The notes under the pieces were generated by a model. The model was not told the origin of the DNA, ran no database searches, and was given only the letters and a program-made list of their open reading frames with translations. A stretch of 64,000 nucleotides of DNA, from assembly GCA_034638255.1 (NCBI GenBank), contig JAWPGT010000001.1, forward strand, positions 806,001 through 870,000. Reading direction: 5' to 3'. The DNA comes from Coprinus comatus. Lineage: Eukaryota; Basidiomycota; Agaricomycetes; Agaricales; Agaricaceae. Below are positions 1 to 13,230 of this stretch, piece by piece (position 1 is the first letter of the stretch; every line of letters starts with the position of its first letter). Both the position numbers and the translations under genes were made by a program.

Positions 1-63
1 CAGGGGACGCCGTTGCCAAGCAAGGTCAAACAATGATTATATTAATTCAAGAATTGATCATTC

Positions 64-971
64 CTACAGAATCTTCGACATGATCTCGTAGTCACACTTT
101 TCCAGCTCCGGATCATCTGCTTCGAGATAGACACTCGGCGATGATGGGTCAATTTCGAAACTATCTGCAGACGTGAATAACTATCGTCTCTTTCAGCAGG
201 TTGAGGACGTACCCGCAACATTGATAAAATGTGAAAGCTCTACTATTAGCTATATCGACGCAAGTCAATAACCAAGCATTATATCATTAGTACACGCACA
301 CCTCTGAGAACTGTAAGAATGATCTTTTCCATGGCGTACGCCTTTCCTAGTGTCGTAAGAATAGACATAATTTTTGTCCCAATGCCCGCACTCTGTTGTC
401 CGGAGGATACTTGTATATCATAGCTACTTGTGTGAGAGAGCAATGAATAAGTTTAGAAAAAACACAAGTACCTACCAATATAATATAACCTCGCCTTCAT
501 CCTTCTCGAAGCGGAACATACAAAATGCGATTACTTCTTCATGTCGTTCTGACTCATAGACAATGAGAAAGCGGGACAGGTTATGAAAGATTTCCTTCTT
601 TCGTTTTTCAGGTTTCCAGCCAAAGGATGAGTTAGAATATCTAGAAGCACATAAAGTGAGATGTGAATACTGGCTAGGTGAAAGGTAATTTACAAGCTGA
701 ACATATTTGTTTCGAAGAGACCCCAGATGGTACTTCGCTCCGCACTTGTTAGCTCGTTCTTACAAGCAAATTTAAAGTAAGGTCTTGTTTCTATGATTAA
801 ACGCTTTTCTGGATAAACATTTAGGTAACACTGACAATCCAGCTTGCTTATTCAGACAATCCAACAGTTCTTCTGAGCTTGCCTAGATGGTATTAGACTC
901 GACGTACAGATTAGCACAGGATAAAATCTTACGTGAGTGGCGAGTCTAACACGATCGTCTTTTCTGGGCAT
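64..971 (-). CDS. naa40: N-alpha-acetyltransferase 40 (NatD), seven short exons
   Basis: NatD acetylates the N-termini of histones H4 and H2A. No single exon is long enough to stand out, but splicing seven exons gives one continuous GNAT protein of about 200 residues. It starts MPRKDDRVRL at 971. Family landmarks are the NSSFGW stretch before the core, the substrate segment FLIVYESE, the acetyl-CoA-binding loop QQSAGIGTKIM, then ILTVLRANSRAFTFYQ and the diagnostic C-terminal FEIDPSSPS followed by CDYEIMSK. Introns are about 50 nt with GT-AG ends; the last acceptor is placed after gcagatag because only that keeps FEID in frame. The gene is divergent from RIO2 with 236 bp between the starts. 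The family call rests on the FEIDxSSPS tail, which is characteristic of Naa40. Exon 2 to 3 joining (near GLPYFKF) is the least certain junction. Confidence 0.85.
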
Positions 972-1207
972 CCTTTATAAACTGGAAGGTCAAATGACAA
1001 GTTGAGAAGGCATTGACTTTGAAACCTAAGATAGGGGCCAATGTCCTAAATAGTATGTCTAGTGTGACAGATCAGGGTCACGGAAACCAGGAAGGTTTTT
1101 CAGAAACTAGAGGCTGCCAGTACAGAACGTGACGGTGACGTGATATTTTTTGGGGGCCTCACTTCATGAGGCAATCAATTCACTCAACCTAACTGATCAT
1201 CGACATC
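972..1207. promoter_or_regulatory. Shared divergent promoter of naa40 and RIO2
   Basis: These 236 bp separate the two divergent start codons, so both promoters must lie here. No TATA box or other convincing motif was seen. The assignment follows only from the gene arrangement. Confidence 0.5.
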
Positions 1208-3015
<1,808 letters not shown>

Positions 3016-3158
3016 TAATAATATCTATTTACTTAGTTGTGTATTCATAAACCCCAAAATGAAAATCAAGCGACACTGGGATTCTACTTTCCCACACTCC
3101 TTCCTTTCTGTGCACGTACCACTTACCTACAACTTACACAACTCTATACCACTTCACG

Positions 3159-3931
3159 ATGGAAAAAGCAGATTTAGAAGCATACCAAGTCCAATTGTCC
3201 CAGGCTGAAGCTGCTCTCTCTGCAGACCCGGAGAACATGGAACTGGCGTCATTATGCTCCGAACTCAGAGAGCTCATCCAACTTGCTGAGGCTGCGATCG
3301 CGCAAGATGAAGCTGCGTCCTCCTCCAAAACCGACCCTTCACGCCGCTCAGCCACCTCAACTCCGGCGCATATGTGGTCCGCTGGTGACGATTGCTTAGC
3401 CAAATATTCCAAGGATGGCAACTGGTATCCGGCAAGGATTACGTCTGTGGGTGGTTCGACAGAGAATCGAGTGTGCAGCATACTCTTCAAAAACTATAAT
3501 ACGACGGAGCTGGTCAAAGCCTCTGATCTAAAGCCGTTACCACCAAACTATCAAAGCTCTGTTCAATCATCGAACAAACGTAAACTTACGAAAGTGGAAG
3601 AAGAGGAGAGAGAGAGGAAGAAGAAGAAAAACGAGAAAAAACTTGAAGTAAGAGCTGCCAAAGCCAAGGAACAGACACAAAAGCAAGCAAGCTGGCAGAA
3701 GTTTGCTAAGAAATCGGAGAAGAAAGGTGTTCATATAGCTGGAATGAGCGGTACAAGTATTTTCAAAACGCCGGACAACCCGCTTGGAAAAGGTGGGCTC
3801 TTACATAGATATATTCTACCTTGTGTCCTCATAGAAAATATGTAGTTGGGGTAACCGGAAGTGGGAAGGGAATGACGGAGGTTGCATCAAGAACCAAACA
3901 TAAGTTTGTGGCACAGGATGACGAACAATGA
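3159..3931 (+). CDS. Survival motor neuron-related splicing factor 30 (SPF30/SMNDC1)
   Basis: SPF30 is a nuclear spliceosome assembly factor whose Tudor domain binds dimethyl-arginine tails of Sm proteins. The 239-residue product has an N-terminal helical region, a Tudor domain at about residues 68-125 (MWSAGDDCLAKY, WYPARI, FKNYNTTELV), a Lys/Glu-rich coiled segment, then the family signature SWQKFAKK. One intron (3793-3845) lies near the end. Using the acceptor atgtag rather than the earlier catag avoids a stop and gives the conserved tail GKVGVTGSGKGMTE. The gene is 143 bp downstream of RIO2 on the same strand. The start at 3159 is the first ATG and follows a pyrimidine-rich leader. Confidence 0.92.
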
Positions 3932-4407
3932 GGTACGGGGTTGCGTGGTGTTGGTGGCGCTTTACTAACGAGCTGCAAAGGCAGAATCCGAACATTCACT
4001 CGTACTTGTAATCATATTGTGCTATAATAATCACCGACCTTCTTTCAACATGGTTTGGCCCCGCAATCAAGCTTCAATGTTACAACGTTGCCACTACACG
4101 CCACACAAGAAAAGGAAAATATCATCACTCTAAGTAACATCTGCTTTTCCTGTTGTAGGCCCTACACCTTAATTGCTCCTATCGTCCACTCTTCCCCAGA
4201 CTAGGTCACAACTACACATGTGTAGCGCCCGGTGCCAGCTGAGAAATGACCCATCCTTGCTACATCAACTGAATAAATGCATGGTTACGAACGAGTATGG
4301 TCATTGAATTTATATCTAATTGAACCTGTGCGTAGTCTCTCCGTACAGGTGAAAAACTAGACAACCGCCTCTACAATGCAGATTCTTCCCGCGAATCTCA
4401 TTCATTC
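3932..4407. other. Convergent intergenic region, no gene seen
   Basis: This 476-bp space lies between the 3' ends of SPF30 and the next gene on the minus strand. It should hold both 3' UTRs. No conserved coding segment or RNA gene was recognised. Confidence 0.5.
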
Positions 4408-5601
4408 TCACAGGTCAATGCCTTTCCAAGACAAATCCTGAGACTGGAAGCCCTGGTTTGTACCACTCTGAACGGCCTCTCGAAGGTAAAGGAACTACGG
4501 TGATAAATAAATAAAAATCAGTTACGTTTACGCATTTACGGTGGAAAGGACAACATCCTTACACGTTGCTCTTCTTTCTGGATAATCTGCTTATACTCCG
4601 CTGTCACCTTCTCCATGTGTACCAATAAACACTGGTATATGTGACATTATAGACATGCGTAAGAGTTCATGAATAAACTCACCCGAATAGACCGACTACT
4701 GAGGCCACGGTGCGCAACGACACGTTCAATGCGTCCTATGTCCAGCCCATTCAAGCGACAATGGTGATGAAGGTACCGTACGTATTGTTCTAGACATTCC
4801 AAATAATATCTCTTTTTCTCGTGCGAGGTTATGCTGTCATGGTTCGGATCCGCCAACGGGGGAGTGAAAAATGACGACTCCGACCCGGCCAGGCCAGATG
4901 GAATGACATCTGTAAATGGATACTTTGAGTCTGTAAGAGGACAGTCTACACGATCTCTTTGTCGGCGTGGTGGTTCCGGGGCTACACGATTGTCCTGATC
5001 CGCAAGTTTTACTAGTAATTCGCTCGGCGTTGGAAAGGTAGGGTATAGCGACGTATGGGATTGTGAAAAAACAAGGTTGTCTTGATGATTCTCTGCGTAC
5101 GAGAAAGAATGTAGAGAAAGCTGTTCTCCAGGCGTTGTTGTGTTGGAAGGTGTTGCATACTGGCCGCTAGCGAAAGTATCATCGAGTGCGTATGCATCAG
5201 TGCTACGTAGCGATGTACAGCCAGAGAAGGCCGCACAGCCTGATATGGGCACCGGCGCATACAATGGAGGCTGCGCCCCCTGCTTCAGGTTCCCCCCCGC
5301 CCAGTAGTCCGATAGGTGTGCTTCGCCCCGCGCCTGGTTATATGAGATGCCCCCGTCTCCCGAAATCCTGGGAGTAGTGCTACAGGGATATACATTATAC
5401 AACTTTGGTTCAAGATAAAGTCCGTTCGCTGTGGCAACTGTAGGATCCTCCGATCGTTGATAACTGTGGCCGGTATACGTCTATGAACCAGATAAGCTGA
5501 GGTCTCTGGACACATCGTGAAACACTTGCCCCATTTATTTCGTGAGGGCGACTGACTGGTTGCGCGCCGTCTTGTATATGTGTATACCCGTACGGTAACA
5601 T
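4408..5601 (-). CDS. Uncharacterised protein with Leu/Glu-rich RGL segment (pair member A)
   Basis: I do not recognise a named family. The model has four exons: MLPYGYTHIQDG from 5601, a long second exon, then exons beginning CLLVHMEKVTAEY and FLYLREAVQSG, ending KGIDL. About the first 240 residues are low complexity, rich in Pro, Ser, Thr and Tyr. The C-terminal third is conserved in style: KKRYYLECLEQYVRYLH, then RIERVVAHRGLSSRSIR, then a Gln/Glu-rich helix. The gene at 6811 carries the same arrangement (YLASLEAHIDNL, ELEPFRGLNCKTAK). The sequence before 5399 stays open past the first ATG-like codon, which is why the upstream exon was added. A disordered N-terminus plus a basic/helical C-terminus is compatible with a regulatory protein, but that is only inference. 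Confidence 0.7.
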
Positions 5602-6810
5602 TTTACCACTGGTTGATATCAAACGAGTGGATACGAAGGGTAGCTCGAACCCGAATCTCCTTTAATGGTTTTAAATACAGCGAAGGAAGCACATAAATCC
5701 ACAACAGTTTACCATTCCTATATCCACACGTAAATTGGATACCAACGGAGAGCAATTGCTGATTGTGGCCCATGACTACATTTGTGGAACGCGAAGCAGA
5801 GAAGCAGAGATCATGTATGTAAAGTTAGGTGATGGTCCAGATCCGCCAGGATCTTGAAGGTAAATTCAGGGGGGTTCATAAGGAAAATTAGCTTCCTCCG
5901 AACTGCAGGGCATCAGACTGTTAGTACGCTTTTGGAAACCAGAAAATAGATCCTCTAGGCTGGAGGGTACCATAGGGGCCACAGGCCGGTGCTAATCTAC
6001 CGGTTCCGTTTGGCCGAAATATAAGTAATGTTGTTGGGATAGTTGAACATCGCAGAGATAATCGATCTTTACCAGGACGTGAAGTCCCACGGTTAGAACG
6101 CAGGAAGAATGAAGGAGGATTCTACTGGAATATTGTGCTAAACCAATAGGGAAATCCGTTGCTGTAACGGTCTTCCTGTGGGAGCGAGGAGCACCAGTCA
6201 GATTGTGGCTTTCCTATTAAACTCGAAGCTGCAGGCTTCGAATCTCAGAGGGATCTGACCAAGTTGTTGGAGAGGTTGGACAATGGACAAATCTGAATTT
6301 ACGCAAGTACCGGTCAAGTGGGTCCAGGTCCACAAAGGAATTCCCGTGTAGTTTTTCAGGGACATTACTAAAGTGAGTCACCGAAGAGGCTGTTTTTGGG
6401 ACGTGGTTGGCCATTTGTGGATGGCGGGAACTGAAAGCCACGTCGCTGCAGAAAGTCTAATTCACTACAAGACTTCCTTAAATAACCGGATCAGCCATAC
6501 CAGCGTCTGAATCTCTCCCAATCTGCATGGTTCGTGGCTCAGATCTGCCAGGCCATCTTGTAACGACGCGCGGATCGAGCGGAATAGTCGCTCACTATCC
6601 TATTCAGTCCACGTAGATTTTGGTCTTCATCCTCTGTCATCAGTCCGCTTTCGATGATGCTCCTACAGACACCAACTTGATTTCTCGACGACGACATCTT
6701 AGATCTTGCTGGGAAAACTAGACACGGCGAACTGTCCTCTAGGCCGATATATAGCTGGTCTCCTACTTTTCACTATTTTGCAGTCGATCTCCCTCCGGTC
6801 GTATCAGGAC
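5602..6810. promoter_or_regulatory. 1.2-kb divergent intergenic region between related genes
   Basis: This region separates the start codons of the two RGL-segment genes and must carry both promoters. It is unusually long for the window, where divergent spacers are often under 250 bp. A 6-bp hairpin (CGAAGC, 5-nt loop, GCTTCG) sits at 6224-6240. No coding exon was found. Confidence 0.45.
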
Positions 6811-7632
6811 ATGTCTTCATCTGCCTTTTGCACTTCCCCCAATGATATCTACCAATACCCTTCTCCCTCGAGCGATGGCTCTAGTTCCGCAAGCTATATG
6901 ACAGACTCCCATCCATTGCCCGATTCCGCTACTCTTCAACCAGCCTGTCGTAGCAAATCTTTTTCGCAAGCTTCAACGGCTAGGCTACACCTTGCCCACC
7001 CCTATGCTCGGTTAGCGGCCAAGAAAGACGACACCAAAAGACGTCGGATCTGGAACCATGTCCTTGAAAAACAAATATTCACGCCGTATGAATTGTATGT
7101 CTTTCCCTCTCATCAAGCAACGCTTTTGCGAACAGAAACTGACCCAACTTAGGTCCACTCTCGGAGCACCCACTCGGCGTACAATCTATCTGGCAAGCTT
7201 AGAGGCACATATTGACAACTTACTCCAACAATTATCTCCGTTGGTATACCCTCGTTACGACTGCTGATTTATCCTGATATGCCTGGTTTTTTATTTTAGT
7301 CTTGGCTATAGTCCCGTTTCTCCAGCTGAGCTAGAGCCGTTCAGAGGCTTAAATTGTAAAACGGCCAAGGTATCGTTTTTTCTTTCTGTTTGAGTTACCA
7401 TAAGTGTTCTGACCGACTCGCTTGAAGAGTATGGTGTCAAACTTACAACACGAGTTTTCGATAGCGCAACTCAAGCTTCTGGAACTTCAAAGAGCCGTGA
7501 GTGGAAAATCATAATACTGCCCGTTTTCTAACAATTTAATGGGGATTTGTGCAGAACTCAAATTTGGAGAAGTTGCTGTGTATAGGAAATTTCTCGGCGG
7601 ATGGAACCATAGTTGGAAAAAAAGAAGCTTAA
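6811..7632 (+). CDS. Uncharacterised protein with Leu/Glu-rich RGL segment (pair member B)
   Basis: No named family recognised. Start chosen at MSSSAFCTSPND (6811); an in-frame upstream ATG at 6706 would add a hydrophobic, unlike stretch. Four exons give about 200 residues. The N-terminal 80 are Ser/Pro/Tyr-rich. A basic patch KKDDTKRRRIWNHVLEKQIFTPYEL follows in spaced form, then TLGAPTRRTIYLASLEAHIDN, then ELEPFRGLNCKTAK and a Leu/Gln helix (SNLQHEF, LKLLELQRANSNLEKLL). This order mirrors the gene at 4408-5601, which is transcribed away from it. The second intron uses a donor inside ctcc-gttggt because only that keeps PLGYSPVSPAELEP in frame. The basic patch followed by helices recalls DNA-binding coiled-coil proteins, but no bZIP spacing is visible. 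Confidence 0.72.
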
Positions 7633-9633
7633 ATGGCACCGTCCATGTGTCTCCAGGATGAAATACATTCCCACTTTAAACTAACTATGTACAAGTCCAT
7701 AAGTTGTAGTCTTGTTCTAATAATACTTACGAATTGTGATGGATTAATTCGGGTTAGTAGGCGGCACCGGAACGTTCCGTTGTCGACTTAGTTATCCTGT
7801 TGAAAGGTCACCGGTCAATTCCCTTTAACATTCTTATAGTACCTTAAACACTCTTGAACGTTGGGTCCAATGAACCTCCTTACACCAAGTCGTCATGTGC
7901 CATCTGCCTACCTTGCAAATCTTTTCCCCCCAATTTTTAGCCTATCTACAGTAGTAATGTCAGGCTTTGCCTCTCCCGTATAAACTGAGTCTTCATTCTT
8001 TTCGTATCCTTCTTTTTGGTTTTTCAATTCTTTACGGAAGTCCGCAGGCTACTTCCTCGTTAAATGTTTTCTCCTTTCCCTTTCCCTTTCCTCTTTTCTT
8101 CCTTCCTCCGTTTTCCCCCTTCCCGTACCTTGCAAGTCTGAACCGACAATAACGTATGCCTTATGGGGGCCCCGAGAAAAAGCTCCGAAACACTAGACTC
8201 GACATTGAAAAAAACCACCTTCCCGAAGGGCTTACGAACCGCTTCAAACCATCACTGAAACCAATAAAACGCTTCACCAACCTAGGACGGTAGCAGTAAG
8301 TATTTGGAAGTCTAGTCTAGTGTAGAATATTGGTCATACATTCTGTGGGGAATACTATAATAGGTTTATCCCAACAGAATCCATACATATCAATCATGTT
8401 TATATGGTGCACTTTTCAATCTAGGCAACACACTTTGTGTTACTGCAAGAAGTTAGAACTACGACACCTATCAATGTAGCCTAAAGGAAATCTCTGGCGA
8501 TTCTACTCTCCTGTTCTACTGGGCACCAAGAAAGGAATTTCGACGCAGTAGCGAACTTTTTGACGAGGTCGGGTGCGTTTACCAAAACTGGCAAAGGACC
8601 ACCCTCACCACTGAGAAACGATGCCAGACAGAATTGTGTTCACTGTTATTGGATGGGAATCATACTGGTATAGCTATAATTTACCACTTCTTAGTACTAG
8701 TTTGCTGCGGTATATACAGTATATATCACCAGTCCTTGGGCCATCACCTTTCCTTGGGTCAAATGATCGTTTCTCGTTCAATTCTTAAGATAAAATTCTG
8801 TAAAATTCAGTGTAGGCTACTATCACTGCTCTGCATCTACTGTAATTAAATATTTGCTTGGTGTCCATTCATTCTTTTTAAATCCTCAAATAACTACCAA
8901 AAACGGATATGATGCAATTTTTGCTTGCCCTATTATGGGCCAAACATTAACAAATTTATTTTGGAGAAAATGTGAAAATATATATTGGTATATAGAATCC
9001 TCTGACATCTGTTGTTTGGGTAGTAACTCCTCTTTGAAAAATGAGACTCGCAAGGAGTTTGAGAATGGCAGATCCACACGATGCGCATCAACAATAATTG
9101 ACCATATCTGTCGAGTTGCTCAAACCCGCAGTTGGAGAATAGAGAGCCTGTTAGGTGGTAGAAACCCACAAAAGACCTATTGTCAATTGGCCAATCTATC
9201 CCAAAGCAGAAACAAGTCAAGAAGCCAATATTGCAAGCTCAGATCTATGTTCTGTTGAGGATGATTAGATATGGAGGTGTGACGTGACGTGTCCCAAGGA
9301 CAGGGTTTGACCCTGATAATGATTCCTCGAAAGATTCATTTCTACACATCCCATTTTTGCACTTCTCTGTCTGAAATTGATATCTAATACGGAGATAGTG
9401 TATTTACAGTTAACTAAAAAAAATTGGTGTGAATAAATTAAAACGGAAACGGAAAAATGAGAAATAAATTTCGGCGGCCCAAGGACCAAATAATAAATAC
9501 AAAACAAGTCGTCATGTGACGCTTCGTGCCTCGTAAAAGTACTCAGGCGCCATCATTCCAGGTTATCCAGTGTTATAGCTTTGCGACCAACTAGCTTTGA
9601 GCTAACATCATCATCCAACGAGCTCGATACCTA
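7633..9633. other. 2-kb gene-free region upstream of probable MED5
   Basis: Short open frames at 8634-8849, 8854-9258 and on the reverse strand show no conserved motifs and are interrupted in AT-rich sequence. A polypyrimidine run lies at about 8060-8130. The 14-bp direct repeat at 7886 and 9505 is described separately. The first 250 bp should be 3' UTR of the preceding gene and the last 115 bp promoter of the next. Confidence 0.5.
7886..9518. mobile_element. Possible old insertion bracketed by a 14-bp direct repeat
   Basis: CAAGTCGTCATGTG occurs at 7886-7899 and again at 9505-9518. The enclosed 1.6 kb is AT-rich, lacks recognisable genes, and ends just before the second copy in an A-rich stretch (aataataaatacaaaa). 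That layout fits a retroposon with a target-site duplication and an A-rich tail. No terminal inverted repeats and no transposase or reverse-transcriptase motif were found. A chance or regulatory repeat is an equally valid reading. Confidence 0.25.
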
Positions 9634-12600
9634 ATGAATCTCGATGAACTTACGAGAAACTGTTTTCAAAGTGGTCTCACAGCCCCAAAGGTGAGTCGAT
9701 AGTTCAATGGCCTTGACATAGGGCACTCCAACTCACTCACCCTGATGCAGTGGTTGGCTTTGTGCCGTAAATTGATTGAGGACAAAGCCTCGTCTCCTCA
9801 TTCCCGTGATACCTTGGAAACAAATATAAGCAGTCAGTATTGTTTAGGGGTTGCGGCGTATACCAACTTATTCTCCTGTTCATGCTGGATTAGATTCTAT
9901 ACTTGCACTCTTTTCATCATATCCCGGGGATTCTGGCTTGCAAGCATATTTGAAATATGCTATTCAGAATGGAATGCTCTCTCTATCAACATACGTAACA
10001 ACATTTCTGCAGGCCGCCAGGTCCCCTGATCTACATACTGCAGCAACTCTTGATTTGCTCTGCAGTGTTGCTTTGGAGGCTCATTATGACTCTGGCATGA
10101 ATACCATTGGATCCATTACCTCATACTCGGATACTCCTGTTATGATCCTGAACAAAATTCAAGACGCGGTGGTATTGCTCCACACTGCTTACACACTACC
10201 TATCTCACACTTTCATCAAGTCACTTCTGCCGCCTCACGATTACTAGTCCTCTTGCTCTCATGCGTCTCCGACCTTTCTCAAATATCCAATACACAAGCA
10301 GCTATACATTATGCCGACGCGAACGGTCTATTGATGAATTTCCAACTTGAACCTGATGTCCGGCAAATGCTGGAAAGCTTTGTGATAGCTCTGAGCATAT
10401 CTATGGGAGATGATGTAAAGGCAGCTAAAGAAGCGCAAATGATACAATCAATACAACTGAGTACAGGAAAAACAGATGTTCAGAGTTCAGACGCCGATGT
10501 GATTACATTCAGCCTCTTGTTTCATCAATGGGTTGGTGATATCTTTTCACGACCTTGGGAACCCAACTGATGTTATTCCAAGGTCCACCATCGGGGTCAT
10601 GAATACGGTGTTGGTAGCACCAACGATGCCGTTGCCATTCTCATTGCTTTATTTAGATGGTCAGCATGGACGCCCACAGTGTTCTATACACAACTGTTGA
10701 CAACCGCAATTATGTGTTTGGCGCAGAACAGTAGCACATGTGTACTTTGGAAAGCCTTTCTCGTCGGTCGGGTAAGTACATGTGCATCGTGTTGACGAAA
10801 TCGTTAAGCCTCGGTTTAGTTGCCTTCCTTAATGTCGGCATTTGAGGCCACCAACAAAGGAGATAGTGCAACTCCGGGAGACTGGGTAAGGATGATCTTG
10901 GTAAGTAAAATAATACATCCACTGACATCAAAATGAGAAATCTGCCATGGTTGTCGCCCTAGGTGCGGCCTTCAGACGTCCAGATTTGATCGTTGAATGC
11001 GATCACAATTTAGCCAGAGTGAACAATCATTCCGAGGAAGATACGTCAGTGTACTTGATTTTTTTGCTGACCGGAAACTAATTCAGCTCTAGCGGTCGAT
11101 CGTTCACTCGAGAGCTGCTGCAGTCCTTGATTGGGCATGAGCTAACGGATCTAGCTACTGCCTCCCAATTGGATCCCGGGATTACGAGTGATCACACCCC
11201 ACGAATGGTCATTGAAGCCCAAGAGGCTGGGGCTGACTTTACGGTAAGCGACGTCGGATGTAGGAACATTACACCGGCTCATTTTCTGCGTAGATATTCA
11301 TGGAAAGTAAAATTGCTTCAGATATGGAGACAGTAGATACATGCAAGTGGATAGCTCGAGTCTGGCGTGAAGCGCCAAGCCATCATACGTTCGCTCAGGT
11401 CCTGAATGAAGTGCGATTATTCTTGGTCGTCGTCCGAATTGTCGCTGAATATCTGCAGAGATATATTTTATATGCAACGAATCTCAATGCTGATGGACTA
11501 AGTCATATTTGCAAAATCTTATACACTAGCGACTATGCATTGGACATTCTCTCTTTACACATCAAGCTCACTGAGATTGTCTTTCGAGCCCTGAAATTTC
11601 TAGAAGAATACGATTGTGAAACAGTCGGTGAGTCTATAGCTTACGAAGTACCTACCCCCTGGTACCGTACTAGAGTTTTTCTACAGGGGATCCTCAGACT
11701 GCTGTCAGTCATCTAGGAGATGTTGTCCTTCTAGTGCAATATATAATTGTACGGTATAGGGTAAGACTTGTAATACTAAGCTTTGCTTCCATTGTTCTGA
11801 AGCTGGGAATGGACCAGCTTAATCCCTCTAGTATCACCATGATGGACCAAACGATGTCTGCTGTTTATCTATTCTCGTCCACAAATATGCTAGAACCGGG
11901 AATGCTCATGAAAGAAGAAGCCATAGCGCTGGCTTCCTGGTCCAAGGCACTATTTGATACCAATAGCGAAGGTATAGAGGATACCATATTGCGGTGAGTA
12001 TGATGCTCTGGCACTACATCTGTACTGTATCAAGTTAACACTGTTTAAGATCCACACCACCCAGAACTCTCTTGCGACTTTCCACAAGCTTGGTTGCTCA
12101 AGCAATTAGGTCAAAACTCGAGGCAGATGTCCTGAATAATGGCATATCGTATTTCACAAGCCCCCTGCTCAATTGGACTCTATTCAACGTCATTAGGAGC
12201 TTATTGAAAGAGGTTGAATTGTCTAGGTATGTAGTTGGTTCTTGTATATGAACCTAATTCCAATCGTCTAGCTAGGAACGTCAACCCTGTACTTTTGGAC
12301 GTCCTTCAAACGTTCATTCTATCGCCGTCATGCCCACATCCAGTTATACTCCTGTGCAAAGATCAGATTCATGGGTTATTGAGCTTAAAACGCATCAAAA
12401 ATGTAACCACATTTAATACTCTTGCAATTCAGGACAGAGTGAACCAAGTCGCTGGCCAGGCTAGGTCAGGTACGTTATGACTTTCGATGTTCTCATTATT
12501 TCCTTTAATTGATTATGGACGTAGGCGCAACCCAGTCCCATAAAGTGGAGCTACAGACATGGGCCGAGCAGTCCAAGCAATATATCCATCAAGCTATCAC

Positions 12601-13123
12601 TGCTCCCTCTGCTCAAAAGGCACCTAGCCTGAACGTGGAGAAATGTTTGAGAGTGACATCACCCGTTAAATTCCTGCGATATCTATGGGCAGAGATCCTC
12701 GTGTCTGGTAGCATGAGGGAGACCGAGACTTGTAAGCGGCTGGCTACATTTGTATTAGCTATGCCAAGGACACCGGACGCCCCACCTCTGCTCCCCATCT
12801 TTTTACATCTTGTACTACCATCGCTCATCAACAGCATGGAAGGGCAACAACCTGCGGAACAGAATGCAAACATTGACATTCTTGCTACAATCATATCTTC
12901 AGCCCTAACTGCTGCAGCGCATCTTGATTGGGCAGTTAGGACAGCCAGTGGGGAGCACAAGCCGGTATTAGGACAGCATAGCCCAGCAATGGTGAGACAA
13001 TTAGCAGCAGAACTCAAAGCTCAAAAACAAAGTCACGCTGGGAGCCTGTTTGCACAGAAGCTGGCAGCTTCTCAGAATTTTGTAACCAATTTCCCATTTT
13101 TTATGACGGAGTTAAACACTTAG
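9634..13123 (+). CDS. Probable Mediator complex subunit 5 (Med5/Nut1)
   Basis: Med5 is a tail/middle-associated subunit of the fungal Mediator that couples regulators to RNA polymerase II. The gene starts MNLDELTRNCFQSGLTAPK and spans many exons over 3.5 kb, giving roughly 1,000 residues made almost entirely of helices. Landmarks I associate with fungal Med5 are WLALCRKL near the N-terminus, ILALFSSYPGDSGLQAYLKYA, WKAFLVGRLPSLMSAFE in the middle, and CKRLATFVLAMPRTP with PPLLPIFLHLVLPSLI near the end. The intron at 9833-9893 was placed by restoring NISNSILALF. There are no catalytic motifs, as expected. The remaining doubt is that the family is poorly conserved and I recognise it only from these blocks. 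Confidence 0.62.
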
Positions 13124-13230
13124 ATATATATAGAAAGAGTCCGTGTGCTGTAATACATCGAGGTATAAATTAGACATCCATAGGAGGAGGTGCTGTTAGG
13201 ATGTAAGCAGGCGTTGAAAGAGAATGTGAG

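Noticed and set aside
6224..6260. tRNA-like arm around ttcgaatc
   Set aside because: No matching T-stem, anticodon arm or acceptor stem could be built.
6217..6441. Reverse-strand frame between the RGL-segment genes
   Set aside because: Short, no motif, and it lies within the shared promoter region without splice partners.
8634..9258. Two plus-strand frames that might be a gene in the 8-9.5 kb block
   Set aside because: No conserved blocks, poor codon pattern, and no splice arrangement joins them to anything recognisable.
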